This document shows, in pieces, positions 1-10,760 of a stretch of 64,000 nucleotides of DNA. The position numbers and the translations under genes were made by a program. The stretch is from the NCBI GenBank assembly GCA_022393335.1, contig JAJEKB010021031.1, positions 281,685-345,684 of the forward strand, in the 5' to 3' direction. The notes under the pieces were generated by a model that was given only the letters and a program-made list of their open reading frames with translations, had not been told where the DNA came from and did no database searches. Source of the stretch: Macrotrachela quadricornifera (Eukaryota; Rotifera; Eurotatoria; Philodinida; Philodinidae). Numbering within the stretch: position 1 is the first letter of the stretch; every line of letters starts with the position of its first letter.

Positions 1-1000
1 CTCACAAGCAGAAGTGCAAAAGACATAGTGAGATATTCATCATTTTACTTTTTCATGCTAAGGAGACTTTCAAGCAGGAATGGATTTTTATCAGCAGAAA
101 CGAAAACAATTTCAGTAGAAATCGAAGAACCATTTCTCTCCTCACAAGCAGAAGGCCAAAAGACATAGTGATATATTCATCTATTTACTTTTTCATCCTA
201 GGGGAAGTCTGTAGCAGAAATGAATTTTTATCAGCAGAAACGAAAACAATTTCAGTAGATATCCAAGAACCATTTCTCTCCTCACAAGCAGAAGTCGAAA
301 AGACATAGTGAGGTATTCATCATTTTACTTTTTCATCCTGGGGGATGTCTCAAAGAGAAATGGATTTTTATCAGCTGAAACGAAAACAATTTCGGTAGAA
401 ATCGAAGAACCATTTCTCTCCTCACAAGCAGAAGTCCAAAGGACCCAGTGAGATATTCATCATTTTACTTTTTCATCCTAGGGGATGTCTCAAGGAGAAA
501 TGGATTTTTATCAGCAGAAACGAAAATAATTCTAGGAGTAATATAACAACCATTTCTCTCCTCACAAGCAGAAGTGCAAAAGACATAGTGAGATATTCAT
601 CATTTTACTTCTTCATCCTAGGGGATGTCTCAAAGAGAAATGAATTTTTATCAGCTGAAACGAAAACAATTTCAGTAGAACTCGAAGAACCATTTCTCTC
701 CTCACAAGCAGAAGTCCAAAGGACCCAGTGAGATATTCATCATTTTACTTTTTCGTGCGAAGGAGACATTCAAGCAGAAATGAATTTTTATCAGCAGAAA
801 CGAAAATAATTCTAGGAGAAATATAACAACCATTTCTCCTCTCACAAGCAGAAGTCCAAAAGACATAGTGAGATATTCATCATTTTACTTTTTCATGCTA
901 AGGACACTTTCAAGCAGAATTGGATTTTTATCAGCAGAAACCGAAACAATTCTAGGTGAAATATAACAACCATTTGTCCTCTCATAAGTAGAAGTGTAAA
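1..1000. repeat. Tandem satellite, 140-bp unit, seven full copies plus a partial
   Basis: The word ctcacaagcagaag recurs at 1, 141, 281, 421, 561, 701 and 841, an exact 140-bp period, and in altered form at 981. Each unit carries the same ordered words (agatattcatcattttact, ttcatccta, tttttatcagc, cgaaaacaatttc, accatttctc). Copies differ by scattered substitutions and two alternative 3' halves (cagtagaaatcgaag versus ctaggagaaatataac), so at least two subtypes alternate. No open frame runs through it. It starts at base 1, so the array probably continues outside the window. Confidence 0.95.
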
Positions 1001-1700
1001 AGACAGAATTTCCTTTTTGAACTATTTCATCTTAAAAGAAAGACTATTTGTCCTGCAACTTCAGTACAAGTGCAATATGAAATCATAGATTATATATATG
1101 TATATTTTTCTTTTTTTATTTTTTGGTTTTCGGATAGAAGTATTTCATCTTAAGAGAAAAACCATTTCACCCTGAATAAAAAACCATTTCTCCTTGAATT
1201 TCAGTTTATGTATAGTATGAAATGATAGAATATATATGTATTTACCTATTTCCATTCTTTGGTTTTCTAATCGAACCATTTCGCCTTGAAAGAAAAACCA
1301 TTTCTCTTGAAATTTCAGTATATCTGGAATTTTAAATAATATGTTATATATATATTTTTTTCCTGTTCTTCTGTTTTTCTTTAATGTATCTATATATTTA
1401 TACATTTTCCATTTCTGCTGTATGTATACAATTTTATGAGGGTGAACCATTTCTGCTGAAAATGGAACAATTTCTCGATTCATTGGACCAAGTGTCCACT
1501 ATTGTATTTTTGTGGTGTTCGGAACTTTTGATACCATTAGAGAAAGACAAATGCTTATTTCACAAAGAACATATCAATACGATCTACGCAAAATTCTCTA
1601 TCTTTTGATACCAAAACGAAACTTTTACATCGAGCCTAACTTGAGAAAATCGTCTATCAAAGGCCGACCATTTCTACTGTCGCACCCGTTATATTTATTA
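1001..1700. repeat. Degenerate continuation of the satellite
   Basis: The accatttct/gaaccatttc word of the 140-bp unit continues here at irregular intervals (for example near 1163, 1183, 1275, 1297, 1446 and 1667), separated by AT-rich filler. It looks like the decayed margin of the array. Open frames of 60-110 codons occur on both strands, but their protein repeats merely translate the repeated DNA word. Confidence 0.6.
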
Positions 1701-3570
1701 TTTTTTTCATAAGGCCATGATTTATAATTTTAGATACTGCAGATGTTTTAGAATTTATTACTTATTATATTTTATCAAATATTATGTACTTTTTTCCACG
1801 TTCGTTTTCGTTATCTAATTAAAGTATTGAAAAGGAGATTTCACCAATCAAAAAATACAAATTCAATTAAATATTTCAAAAAATACCTTCACAAAATTTG
1901 CTTGTGATTCAAAACAAACTATTATGTTTGATGAAAAGTTATCAAGAGATGAATTGTTTTTATCAATAAATTGGTATTTTCATTGACATAACTTTTTTAA
2001 CGCCATGAAGAATAAAATAACAATACGTACAAAAGATATATTCATGTGTATAATGCACTAATTATTACAACTAACAAAAAATTATGAAAAAAGAAATTGA
2101 AAACTGTTGAGCACTTAGCATCTATCAAATCAGACTTAGCATTTTTCTTGAGTAAACATTATGACACACTGTCAGAGAACAACTCATTAGTTGTTGTTCA
2201 TAAACGAAATATTTAAATGAAGTTTTTTTTTTCTAATAAAAAGTTCTTCAATACAATTGTTCATTTCTTTATGTTTACGTTATAGTAATTGTCAAAAATT
2301 TCATGACAGCCCATTTGATTATACCTTTGGCTGATTCAATCAGAGATTTTGGTGCTGTATACAATTATTTAACTTTTAACTTTGAAAGTTATCTGGGTTA
2401 GTTAAATGAGTAGATATATATAAGATATTTTTCACATAATATGCATTTGGAAAAACTACTCACATGAATTGAAACGTAAGTGTTCTAGACAGAAGAGTAG
2501 AGAACAAAAACAAATCAAAATGGTTGATGTGTATCACTTGTTTTGAAAACAAGCGATTGATTAGTAAAATTAGTGCTAAGTAAAGAGACAGTCTCATTAT
2601 ATCAATGTTTACTCAAATAACTTTTTTGATATATTTAAACAAATCAAGTTTCTAAATACACTGTATGTGTTATGATAAAAGCTTCCTTATCTGGTATATG
2701 AAGTGCTTAAATCTTTAAAGTAATAATTTCTTCTTATTCTTGCCAAATTCGACTATAGTAAAAATAATAGAATTGTATGTCTTCTTTATATAGTTTTCTG
2801 ACAATTGCGTACGAACTCGGTTTCATATATAACCGCGTCCAGACGCATTCGAACGTTTTTTAATTAAATGCGTTTACATGGGCAAGGACATCTATTACAT
2901 GAAGAAGTCCTTCGCGACAATTTTCATGTTTCAATAAGAGCAGAATTTTTCTGTGTTGGATTAAAACGAAAATAGCGATTGACCAGGGTTATTGAACAAA
3001 AAATGGAACTCATTTATCAATAGAATCAGTTATTCTTTTCTGTTCTAAGAAAGAAATAATGGATTGTATTGATAAATAAAGCGGAGTGTAAGAAGTACAA
3101 ATCGCATCCATTATGAAATGAATAAATGTTATACATATTAAATGATTGTAGAACACAATCAGTCATGGAATATCTATAAAAAATATTCATGGAGTTCCTA
3201 TTTCTCATAGTCAACGATCAATTTAATCTATATACGTTACTTTAATTGATGTGAATTGAAAAAAATCATTAGACTAGAAAAAAAAGAAAAAAAATTGATG
3301 AGTTTATGTAGTGCTATTAGTGTTATTTGAGGTTAATTAGAAAAGAATAGAAAGAGAGATATTTGCATTTTTCTTCTTCGTTTCTATAGTCATGAAAAGT
3401 ATTTATTATTTTCATTTTTAGACGTCTAAATAATAAATAGCATTACGGTTATATTTATTTTGTTTTGAATTGTTTGAATTTGAATAGAATTAATTAACAA
3501 GAAATCTAATTGCATTCTTATGACAAAGAAAAGAGAAAATTGTAATGCAGTATAACAAAAAACATTTATA
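1701..3570. other. AT-rich intergenic DNA, nothing recognised
   Basis: No open frame with recognisable protein similarity, no clear terminal inverted repeats and no tandem array were seen. A short stretch at 2835-2880 (words cgtccagacgcatt and aaatgcgtttacatggg) is loosely echoed near 16965-17110 and may be part of a decayed dispersed repeat. Confidence 0.5.
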
Positions 3571-3903
3571 TGGCGTGTCCAGTCAGTGGGATAGCCCATC
3601 AATAATTTTTTCTATTATAAGAGTAAAACATACTATTGGTTGGGTCATATGAGAGATGATCATCGATAACCCTCGACTGGCTGGAACAGCACCATGTTTT
3701 ATCCGTACAATAGTAGAGAAAGGCAAACAGCTCACAGATAAGGTGATTGTTTTTCTCTACTATTGTGCGGATAAAACATGGTGTTGTTCGGGTCAGTCGA
3801 GGGTTATCGATGATCATCTCTCATATGACCCAACCAATAGTATGTTTTATTCTTACAATAGAAAAAATTATTAATGGGGTATCCCACTGACTGGACACGC
3901 CCA
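3571..3903. mobile_element. MITE, near-perfect foldback with TA target duplication (family 1, copy A)
   Basis: The 333-bp element starts TGGCGTGTCCAGTCAGTGGG and ends with its reverse complement, flanked by TA on both sides (3569-3570 and 3904-3905). Almost the whole element is one inverted repeat: the arms pair from the ends to a short loop around 3740, with scattered mismatches. Because of this symmetry the two strands give nearly identical 72-codon open frames, which are not genes. The TA duplication fits a Tc1/mariner-type mobiliser. A diverged relative lies at 19028-19360. Confidence 0.85.
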
Positions 3904-4165
3904 TATGTTAAGTGAATTTCTCAACTAAATTGGATCTAAAAATTATCACATATACAGCTGCGATACTCACTTGAAGTTTTTTCACAATATGCATGATTAT
4001 GATCACACCTGTATAATATTCAAATGACATATGTTTTATGTTTATGTTTCTTGGCGTTTTATTATTAATTAAACAATAAATGAAATCCAACAAATATTGG
4101 ATTTTGGGTAGTACGTCAAAATAACATATCATCACTCTTCATAATCATTATTATTTCGTTATTAA

Positions 4166-4742
4166 CACATTCACCACGATGGGGTCCACCGGTGGACCCC
4201 ACTTTGCATTTCATATTTTAATCTCTAAATACGTTTTATTAAAAACGCAACATATACCATAAGATTCAGCGTGAAAAGCTCTACAATCCCCATAGTAAAG
4301 CTTATTTTAATGGTGTATTTTTTCTTTGCAAAGAATGTAAAACTGTGTGTAACTAGTTCTCAAAGTTGCGAAACGGTCATTTTTTCTGCACGAATGTGAA
4401 ATTTCACTTTTCTTGTTGCATCTTTTTATCACCTAATATTGTTTCGTAAGAAAAAACAAAATATAGCACAAGATGCAGTGTGAAATGCTCTACAATCTAC
4501 ACCGTAAAGTTTATTGTTTGTTTTCGAAAAAAGTAAAATTCTGTGCAATCAATTTTCGCAACCTCAAAAATTGGTCACACACAATTTTAGTTTATTTTGA
4601 AAACAAAAAGTACACAATTGAAATAAGTTTTATGATGTAGATTGTAGAGCTTTTCATGTTGCATCTTATGGTGTGTTTTTTTTTCTAATAAAACGTATTT
4701 TATGATGTTAGTTTCGATGGAATTTGAATCGTGGTGAATGTG
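4166..4742. mobile_element. Non-autonomous piggyBac-type element (MITE) with TTAA duplications
   Basis: TTAA at 4162-4165 and 4743-4746 bracket a 577-bp element with perfect 15-bp terminal repeats (CACATTCACCACGAT and its complement). Immediately inside the left terminus is a perfect 20-bp palindrome, GGGGTCCACCGGTGGACCCC. The element at 21077-23027, which carries a piggyBac transposase, has the same arrangement (TTAA, a CCCTTTCACCGC terminus and a palindrome centred on CCACCGGTGG). Subterminal inverted repeats (tgtagagctttt and aataaaacgt words near 4230-4290 and 4640-4700) add foldback character. There is no coding capacity. Confidence 0.9.
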
Positions 4743-4904
4743 TTAACCTCTGTAAAAGCTGTAGATCTGAAAAGTTGTATGTACATAGTTCCTGATAAAT
4801 GTAGGCCAGCGGCATAACCTACATCCCCAATTGCATGAAGTAAAAGAAAATTATAATGCATGTTGTTTGTCACCTTTATAGACTTCATAGCTTAGGAACA
4901 ACAC

Positions 4905-5230
4905 TTACTAATGCAAAAATATTTGTTAAAAAATCAACAATATTTTTAGAATTATAGATTTTTCCGTGTCCATAGATTAAATCAACAAAAAAAGTGGTGT
5001 GCTTTCCGAATAATGCTTTGAAACAATATTGTTTTTCAGCTCATAACTTACAATTCATTACATAAACTGATTTAAATACATATATAAATAAAAAAATGAC
5101 AATTTTTAATCAATTCAAAGATCATTCGATGCTTGGTATTTAGAAATAGAATATGGTTCAGATTGAAAACGATTAAAATGCAACTGCTCCGCTTCTTTTA
5201 AGAAAACTACTAGGTTGAGCAAAAAGTTTG
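4905..5230 (+). pseudogene. Decayed coding relic, unrecognised family (copy 1)
   Basis: This stretch can be aligned by eye to 14225-14530: shared ordered words include aaacaatattgt, tttaaat..catataaataaaaaa, caatttttaatcaattc and atatggttcag. In the better copy the frame reads like protein, but here it is broken by stops and indels. I do not recognise the family. A shared protein ancestor is inferred from the two copies only. Confidence 0.4.
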
Positions 5231-5505
5231 TGCTCATTTGTAAGTGATGACGTAAGATATGGTGTACTGAAACTGAGAATTATAGTTCGAAATTCTCTGA
5301 TCAATCGTAATTCTCGTTACCAGATTCGTCAACTTTACCATAGTCTATCATTCCATGAAGCAATCATAGAATTATCAATTACAATTACATTTATCCGAAA
5401 ACAATATTTACCGATGAATCTTCATTTCAGCTCTTCCGTAATACTATTTGTCAGTGGATGAAAATTCACAATAAAGAAATAAAATGGTCATCGAAAAGGA
5501 GAGCC

Positions 5506-5880
5506 TGCAAAATTCTTACCCAGCAGAAATCAGAATTTTGTACACTATAGACTTTCATACAACTATCTATCCACCAAAAATAGCATCCTGCTAATAATTC
5601 TATTTTTATAGCAGAATCTTACTCGAATATATAGACTATCTTCTATACTAAGCATTGAAATAATCACGAGAAAATCAATTTCTGCTGAGTATTTGAATTT
5701 TTGAATAGAATTCTAATATTCATACAGAATCTTAATTCAATATATATAGACTCTAATACAATTATATATATACATAAAAAATAATGTTCTGCTGAAAATT
5801 AGAATTCTTAACAGAATTTACCACAGTAGTAATATAAATAAGGTATAAATTACAAAATTCTACTGGGTAAGAATTTTGCA
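5506..5880. mobile_element. MITE with perfect 17-bp terminal inverted repeats
   Basis: The left end TGCAAAATTCTTACCCA and its exact complement at the right end delimit 375 bp. Inside, short words (cagaatttt, agaattctaat, ctgctga) recur in both orientations, giving an imperfect hairpin. No clear target-site duplication was seen, so the mobilising superfamily is undetermined. Confidence 0.75.
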
Positions 5881-6495
5881 ACTTCTGATATTAGGACAAG
5901 TGAGCCTCGAGATTTAAGCTTTTTATTTACACTTGTTTTATAAGATCGAGATTGACTACGTCGTTCGTGAGCACAATCATAGGACGATTCAGTTTCTACC
6001 ATTTGTAATAAAGAACGAAATACAATCTTATTCGATTCATGTTTAATAAGCACTTACTGTTGGTGGATTTCTATTTTCAGTTTCAACATTCTGTTTGTTG
6101 ATCAAATTCTGACGTGTAACACATGTGCATAGTATATATGTGATGAAAAATTTATGTAGTAGTGCAAACAAATCGAACATTTTTGATTCTCCAATACTAT
6201 CCTGGCTTGTAACAGTAAACAGAACGCAAAGAAAGAGAATGAATTGTCTTTTACTTTTGAGCGACCATCATTCTTTGTCAGTGTTCCTTTATAGTTAAAA
6301 AAATGTATCTGTTGACGTATGCTGTCTTTCAAAGCAACTTATCCACGAAGGAAAGAAAAAAGTGCTTGTCTTACGATAATAAAATAGAAAAAAATAACGA
6401 GAAAGAAAATAGATGCAGTACAAAATGGCATCACTTTCCTCATTCCTTTCATTCGCATTCTTTACAATTAAACCGATGATATTCACGAAAAAAAA
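5881..6495. other. Upstream region of the ART-TPR gene
   Basis: This AT-rich stretch presumably includes the promoter and 5' leader of the gene starting at 6496. No core promoter element can be assigned with confidence. Short open frames on the minus strand show no recognisable similarity. Confidence 0.3.
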
Positions 6496-8820
6496 ATGGA
6501 TAAGAAAAAATCAACCAAAGATGCCAGCTCTAACAGTATGATCCAAGCATTTGCTATTTCAAAAGGAGAAGATGCACGTGAGCGAATCAACAGTCAAATG
6601 GTCCAAACTATTATTGTCATCTGGTTGGATAATAATATTGATGAAAATAATGCTGATTGCCGTAATACCGTCTCTCAATTACGGCGCGTGGTCAATAGCA
6701 TTTATACATTCACGAATGATGAACAATGCATAAATTTCATTCAGACTATCAATAGCAGCAAAGTCTGTATAATTATTTCAGGTTTACTGGGTCAACATGT
6801 CGTGCCTCAACTGCATGATATGTCTCAAGTGGACTCAATTTTTATTTTTTGTGGTAACAAAAAACGTCATAAAGCATGGGTCAAGGACTGGTGTAAAATT
6901 AAAGGTGTCTTCACTGAGATCAAACCAATTTGTGACGGTCTAAAGCAAGCTTCACAAGATTGTGAACAGAACGCTATATCAATCAGTTTCGTCGCTCAAG
7001 GAAAAGGATTTAGTACCAATTTGAACCAACTAGATCCTTCCTTTATGTACACACAAATCCTCAAGGAAATCCTTCTAACTATCGAATTCGAACCGCAGCA
7101 TATTCAGGAATTTATTGATTATTGCCGTGTCGCCTATGCTGACAATCCAGGCGAGTTGATCAATATCAAAAAATTCGAACTAGAATATCGAAATCAAACA
7201 CCAATTTGGTGGTACACATACGAATGCTTCCTGTATCCTATGTTAAATCGTGCTCTACGACTAATGGACGCTGATTTAATCGTCAAGCTAGGTTTCTTCA
7301 TTGTAGATCTTTATCGACACATTGAACAATTGCATTCACAACAATTCCATGAAGAGACGAATCACAGCACTCTTACTGTCTATCGTGGACAAGGTTTGTC
7401 CAACGAACATTTCGAGAAGATGAAGAATACCCAGGGTGGATTGCTATCTTTTAACAATTTCTTATCTACCAGCAAAGATCAGCGTATCTCCATGGATTTT
7501 GCTTCTCGTGCTTTAATAAATCCAGATTTAGTTGGTGTCCTCTTCGTAATGACCGTTGATCCTACGAATTTCGTCACACCATTCGCCTCCATCACCGAGG
7601 TTAGTTACTTTAAAGCAACAGAAGAGGAAGTGCTTTTCTCAATGCATACTGTCTTTCGTATCGACGACATTAAAGCCATGGATGAAAATCATCGTCTCTT
7701 CCAAGTGAATCTAACACTTACCGATGATAATGATCCTGAACTACGAGCAGTAACTAATCGCATTCGAAAGGAGAGTCCTGGGACTGGATGGTACCGATTG
7801 GGTGTATTACTCGGAGGAATAGGACAATTTGCGAAATCTGAACAAGTATATGAAACCATACTGAAACATACAACTGATGAGGATGAGAAAGGATCGCTTT
7901 ATCACCAAATTGCATTGGCTAAGGATAGTCAAGGACAATATCAAGAGGCAATCAAATGCTATGAAAAAGCTCTTGAAATTCGCCAGAAAATACTGTCCCC
8001 AGATCATCCTCAATGGGCTCCGACATACAACAACATTGGTTCGACATATCGCAATATGGGTGAGTACTCAAAAGCACTGAAATATTATCAAAAATCACTA
8101 GAAATTAAACAAAAGTCACTTCCTTCGAATCATCCTGATTTTGGTGTGTCCTACCACAACATAGGAATAGTATACCGCAACATGGGTGAATACTCGAAAG
8201 CACTAGAATACCATCAAAAAGATCTGGAGATCCGACAAAAATTACTTCCTCCGAATCATCCTGATTTGGCTAAAGTCTATATTGCTTTTGGTAGTATATA
8301 TAATGCAACTAGTGAGTATTCGAAAGCCATAGAGTTTTATGAAACAGCAGTCAAAATTCAAGAAAAATCACTTCCTCTAAATCATCCTGATTTGAGCATA
8401 TCCTACAACAATATTGGTATGGTTTATGGCAATATGGGTGAGTATTCAAAAGCACTAGAATATTACCAAAAATCTTTAGAGGTCAAACAAAAATCACTTC
8501 CTCCAAATCATCCTGCTTTTGCTGTATCATACAACAATATTGGTTTGGCGTATTCCTACATGGGTGAATACTCGAAAGCACTAGAATACCATCAAAAAGA
8601 TCTGGAGATCAAACAAAAATCACTTCCATTCAATCATCCTGATTTGGGTAGTTCCTATAACAGCATGGCTGCCGCATATGAAATGATGAATGATTATTCC
8701 AAAGCTCGAGCATTTTATGAACGCGCCCTGGATATTGGACAACGATCATTGCCATCAAATCATCTGAATATAAAAATGTACGCAGAAAATCTTGAAAATT
8801 TAAAAATGAAAATGAAATAA
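6496..8820 (+). CDS. ADP-ribosyltransferase with kinesin-light-chain-type TPR array
   Basis: Predicted single-exon protein of 774 residues; the ATG follows an A-run and no upstream in-frame coding is evident. Residues ~35-165 form an alternating strand/helix region of unknown function. Residues ~285-410 fit an arginine-type mono-ADP-ribosyltransferase with the R-S-E signature: YRG (R297), a strand with STS (324-326), and the ExE turn in an EEE run (E376/E378). Residues ~465-760 hold about seven TPRs at a 42-residue spacing (consensus NNIG..Y..MGEYSKALEY..K.LEI), with the N-H-P linker typical of kinesin light chains. Family knowledge: such enzymes move ADP-ribose from NAD+ to proteins, and the TPRs would bind partners. 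No signal peptide is evident, so it is probably cytosolic. Substrate unknown. An ATTAAA at about 8838 could serve as poly(A) signal. The frame is intact. Confidence 0.88.
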   Translation: MDKKKSTKDASSNSMIQAFAISKGEDARERINSQMVQTIIVIWLDNNIDENNADCRNTVSQLRRVVNSIYTFTNDEQCINFIQTINSSKVCIIISGLLGQHVVPQLHDMSQVDSIFIFCGNKKRHKAWVKDWCKIKGVFTEIKPICDGLKQASQDCEQNAISISFVAQGKGFSTNLNQLDPSFMYTQILKEILLTIEFEPQHIQEFIDYCRVAYADNPGELINIKKFELEYRNQTPIWWYTYECFLYPMLNRALRLMDADLIVKLGFFIVDLYRHIEQLHSQQFHEETNHSTLTVYRGQGLSNEHFEKMKNTQGGLLSFNNFLSTSKDQRISMDFASRALINPDLVGVLFVMTVDPTNFVTPFASITEVSYFKATEEEVLFSMHTVFRIDDIKAMDENHRLFQVNLTLTDDNDPELRAVTNRIRKESPGTGWYRLGVLLGGIGQFAKSEQVYETILKHTTDEDEKGSLYHQIALAKDSQGQYQEAIKCYEKALEIRQKILSPDHPQWAPTYNNIGSTYRNMGEYSKALKYYQKSLEIKQKSLPSNHPDFGVSYHNIGIVYRNMGEYSKALEYHQKDLEIRQKLLPPNHPDLAKVYIAFGSIYNATSEYSKAIEFYETAVKIQEKSLPLNHPDLSISYNNIGMVYGNMGEYSKALEYYQKSLEVKQKSLPPNHPAFAVSYNNIGLAYSYMGEYSKALEYHQKDLEIKQKSLPFNHPDLGSSYNSMAAAYEMMNDYSKARAFYERALDIGQRSLPSNHLNIKMYAENLENLKMKMK

Positions 8821-10134
8821 GTGTTTTGTTTTCGAATTAAAGAAAGAAAATACTTCATGTGCGCGAGTCATCCAAATTGATGAACATGAATTGCATAGAA
8901 AAGATCTTTATCAACATTGTCTGTGTCTGCTAAGAAATCCTTCAATTGTTCATTAATATCCACATCTCAAGAGAAAGGATACATAATTATATCCTTCACG
9001 TTAGATTAAAAAAAAAAATTAACTCATCAAAATGGAAGAAATATCCTTTGAAAGCATTCAGTGTCCACCAACACTGTCAAAGAACCAGAATAAGATTTTA
9101 AAAAGAGGCTTCTTTTAGGTATAAATTAATAAAGACTTGATTCAAATAGAGATTGATAAAGTAATAATGCTTACGATCCTAAACTACTACGTAAATCAGA
9201 GAGTAGAGATAATCAAAAAGTATTACAAACACAAAATAGAAATAGTGTTCAGTGCATATTGAAACTCCGATAGAATTGCGGTGGAGCCGGAACTAAACTC
9301 ATTTTTTAGCCATGATCGAAAAAGACTGCTTTCGGTCATAACTTGTTTGATTCATCAGTGTCAAAAATCTTACAAAATGTTCACAAAGAATTTTTCTTGA
9401 TCGGGCATCGAACTTACTGTCATACCATTACAAATCGTGGCTGTGAAGTAGCCGAACTGCTGTGTAGTGTACTTGAGTTGAAGAAACTTCTGATTCTGCA
9501 TGGAGTGATAATGGAAACGATGAGGTTAAGGCACTGCGCAGAAAATTCTCATTGGACTATATGGCTCGGACGGTCAATTTCTATGATGAGATCAATCTGA
9601 AAATCGATAAATAGAACGATGATGGGAGATAGTAAAACATAATTTCTCGAGTATCCTGAACCAAACTTTTACTGCTCGGTTTCACCGTTATTTTGAGAGA
9701 TACGCGACGAAGAAACAAAAATTTGAGAAGATTGATGACTATGTATTTGATATGTTCGAACGGAGCTGAAATATATGTGATAAGTACCTTTGTTTTTGAC
9801 AAGTACATTAAAATGTAAAAGCGGTTTTTCTTTTGAACTCAGGACTTCTATGCATTACACCAACATTTATTTTCTTCAAAAACACCAAGCATGGGATAGA
9901 AAACCAGGAGACGATCAAAGCTCGTACTGTTGGAGAGGACAGGCAGACGAAAATGAATTCCATGATTACATTCTTAGATGTACAAGACTTGAAGTATCGA
10001 AAACAAATGACGGATTAAATTCAAACGTTGGATATCCTCCTTTTCAATAGTCAAATGAAAGTGATTCCCCATCGGCTGTATGATTATGTGCTGCTTGATA
10101 AATTTGGTATTAACATTAGTAAACGTAATACTTA
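8821..10134. other. Intergenic, no recognised gene
   Basis: After the 3' region of the ART-TPR gene there are only short open frames, such as 9343-9600 (plus strand, 85 codons) and 9790-10050, whose translations I do not recognise. They lack flanking splice signals that would join them convincingly. Confidence 0.4.
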
Positions 10135-10760
10135 GGGGTACCAAATAGTGGTAGATATATCTTATTTTCTTGTAGAATACTTCAGAAAAAGGTTTTTTAT
10201 GGTATGATAGAGAAAATGACGCTCTGTTGTTTTTATGTTATTTTATTATTTTCCGAATAATAAAATAAAAGATAGTAACTATTTTCGTTGAAAACTTGAC
10301 TATCGGTTAAGACGGATTAAATGGCTACGCTTTTCATTTCAGCTTTCCTGCTTGTTTTATAACTGAAATAACAAGAAATGAATGTATTTTGATAGAGAAA
10401 ATTGATGACATTCAGTTTTACTTTTCCAAATCACGTAGTGAACAAATAAAATAAGGTATGTTTTGTGAATTGTAGAGCTTTACACGCTACATATTGTGAT
10501 ACATTTTGTTTTCTGATAAAACATGTTAAATGATTGAAAACTGAAATGTAAAGTGTAGCCATTTAATCCGGCTTAACTGATAATTAAGTCTTCAACTAAA
10601 ATGGTCTCTACCGAAATTTTATTATTATATTATTAGTTGAAGAATAATCAAATAGCATTAAAAAATATAGTGTCACTTTCTCTATCATACTACAAAAAAG
10701 AATTTTCTTAAACTTTCTATAAGAAAATAAGATATCTATGTCATTACTTTTGGGTAACCG
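10135..10760. mobile_element. Foldback element (~626 bp) with TA target duplication
   Basis: The left end GGGGTACCAAATAGTGG and right end ..TTTTGGGTAACCG are inverted and flanked by TA (10133-10134 and 10761-10762). The arms continue to pair inward: gatatatcttattttctt with its complement near 10720-10738, agagaaa with the complement near 10675, gacggattaaatggctac near 10308 with gtagccatttaatccg near 10555. The interior word tgtagagctttacacg..acattttgttttctgataaaac (about 10472-10525) resembles the interior of the piggyBac MITE at 4640-4700, so the two share sequence. No coding capacity. Confidence 0.75.

Noticed and set aside
1145..1483. Minus-strand frame of 112 codons with repeated EKWFF.QGEMV
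   Set aside because: The peptide repeat is just the translation of the satellite word accatttct; no start context and no domain.
3599..3874. Overlapping, nearly identical 72-codon frames on opposite strands
   Set aside because: They arise because the MITE is an inverted repeat; the same DNA reads alike from both sides.
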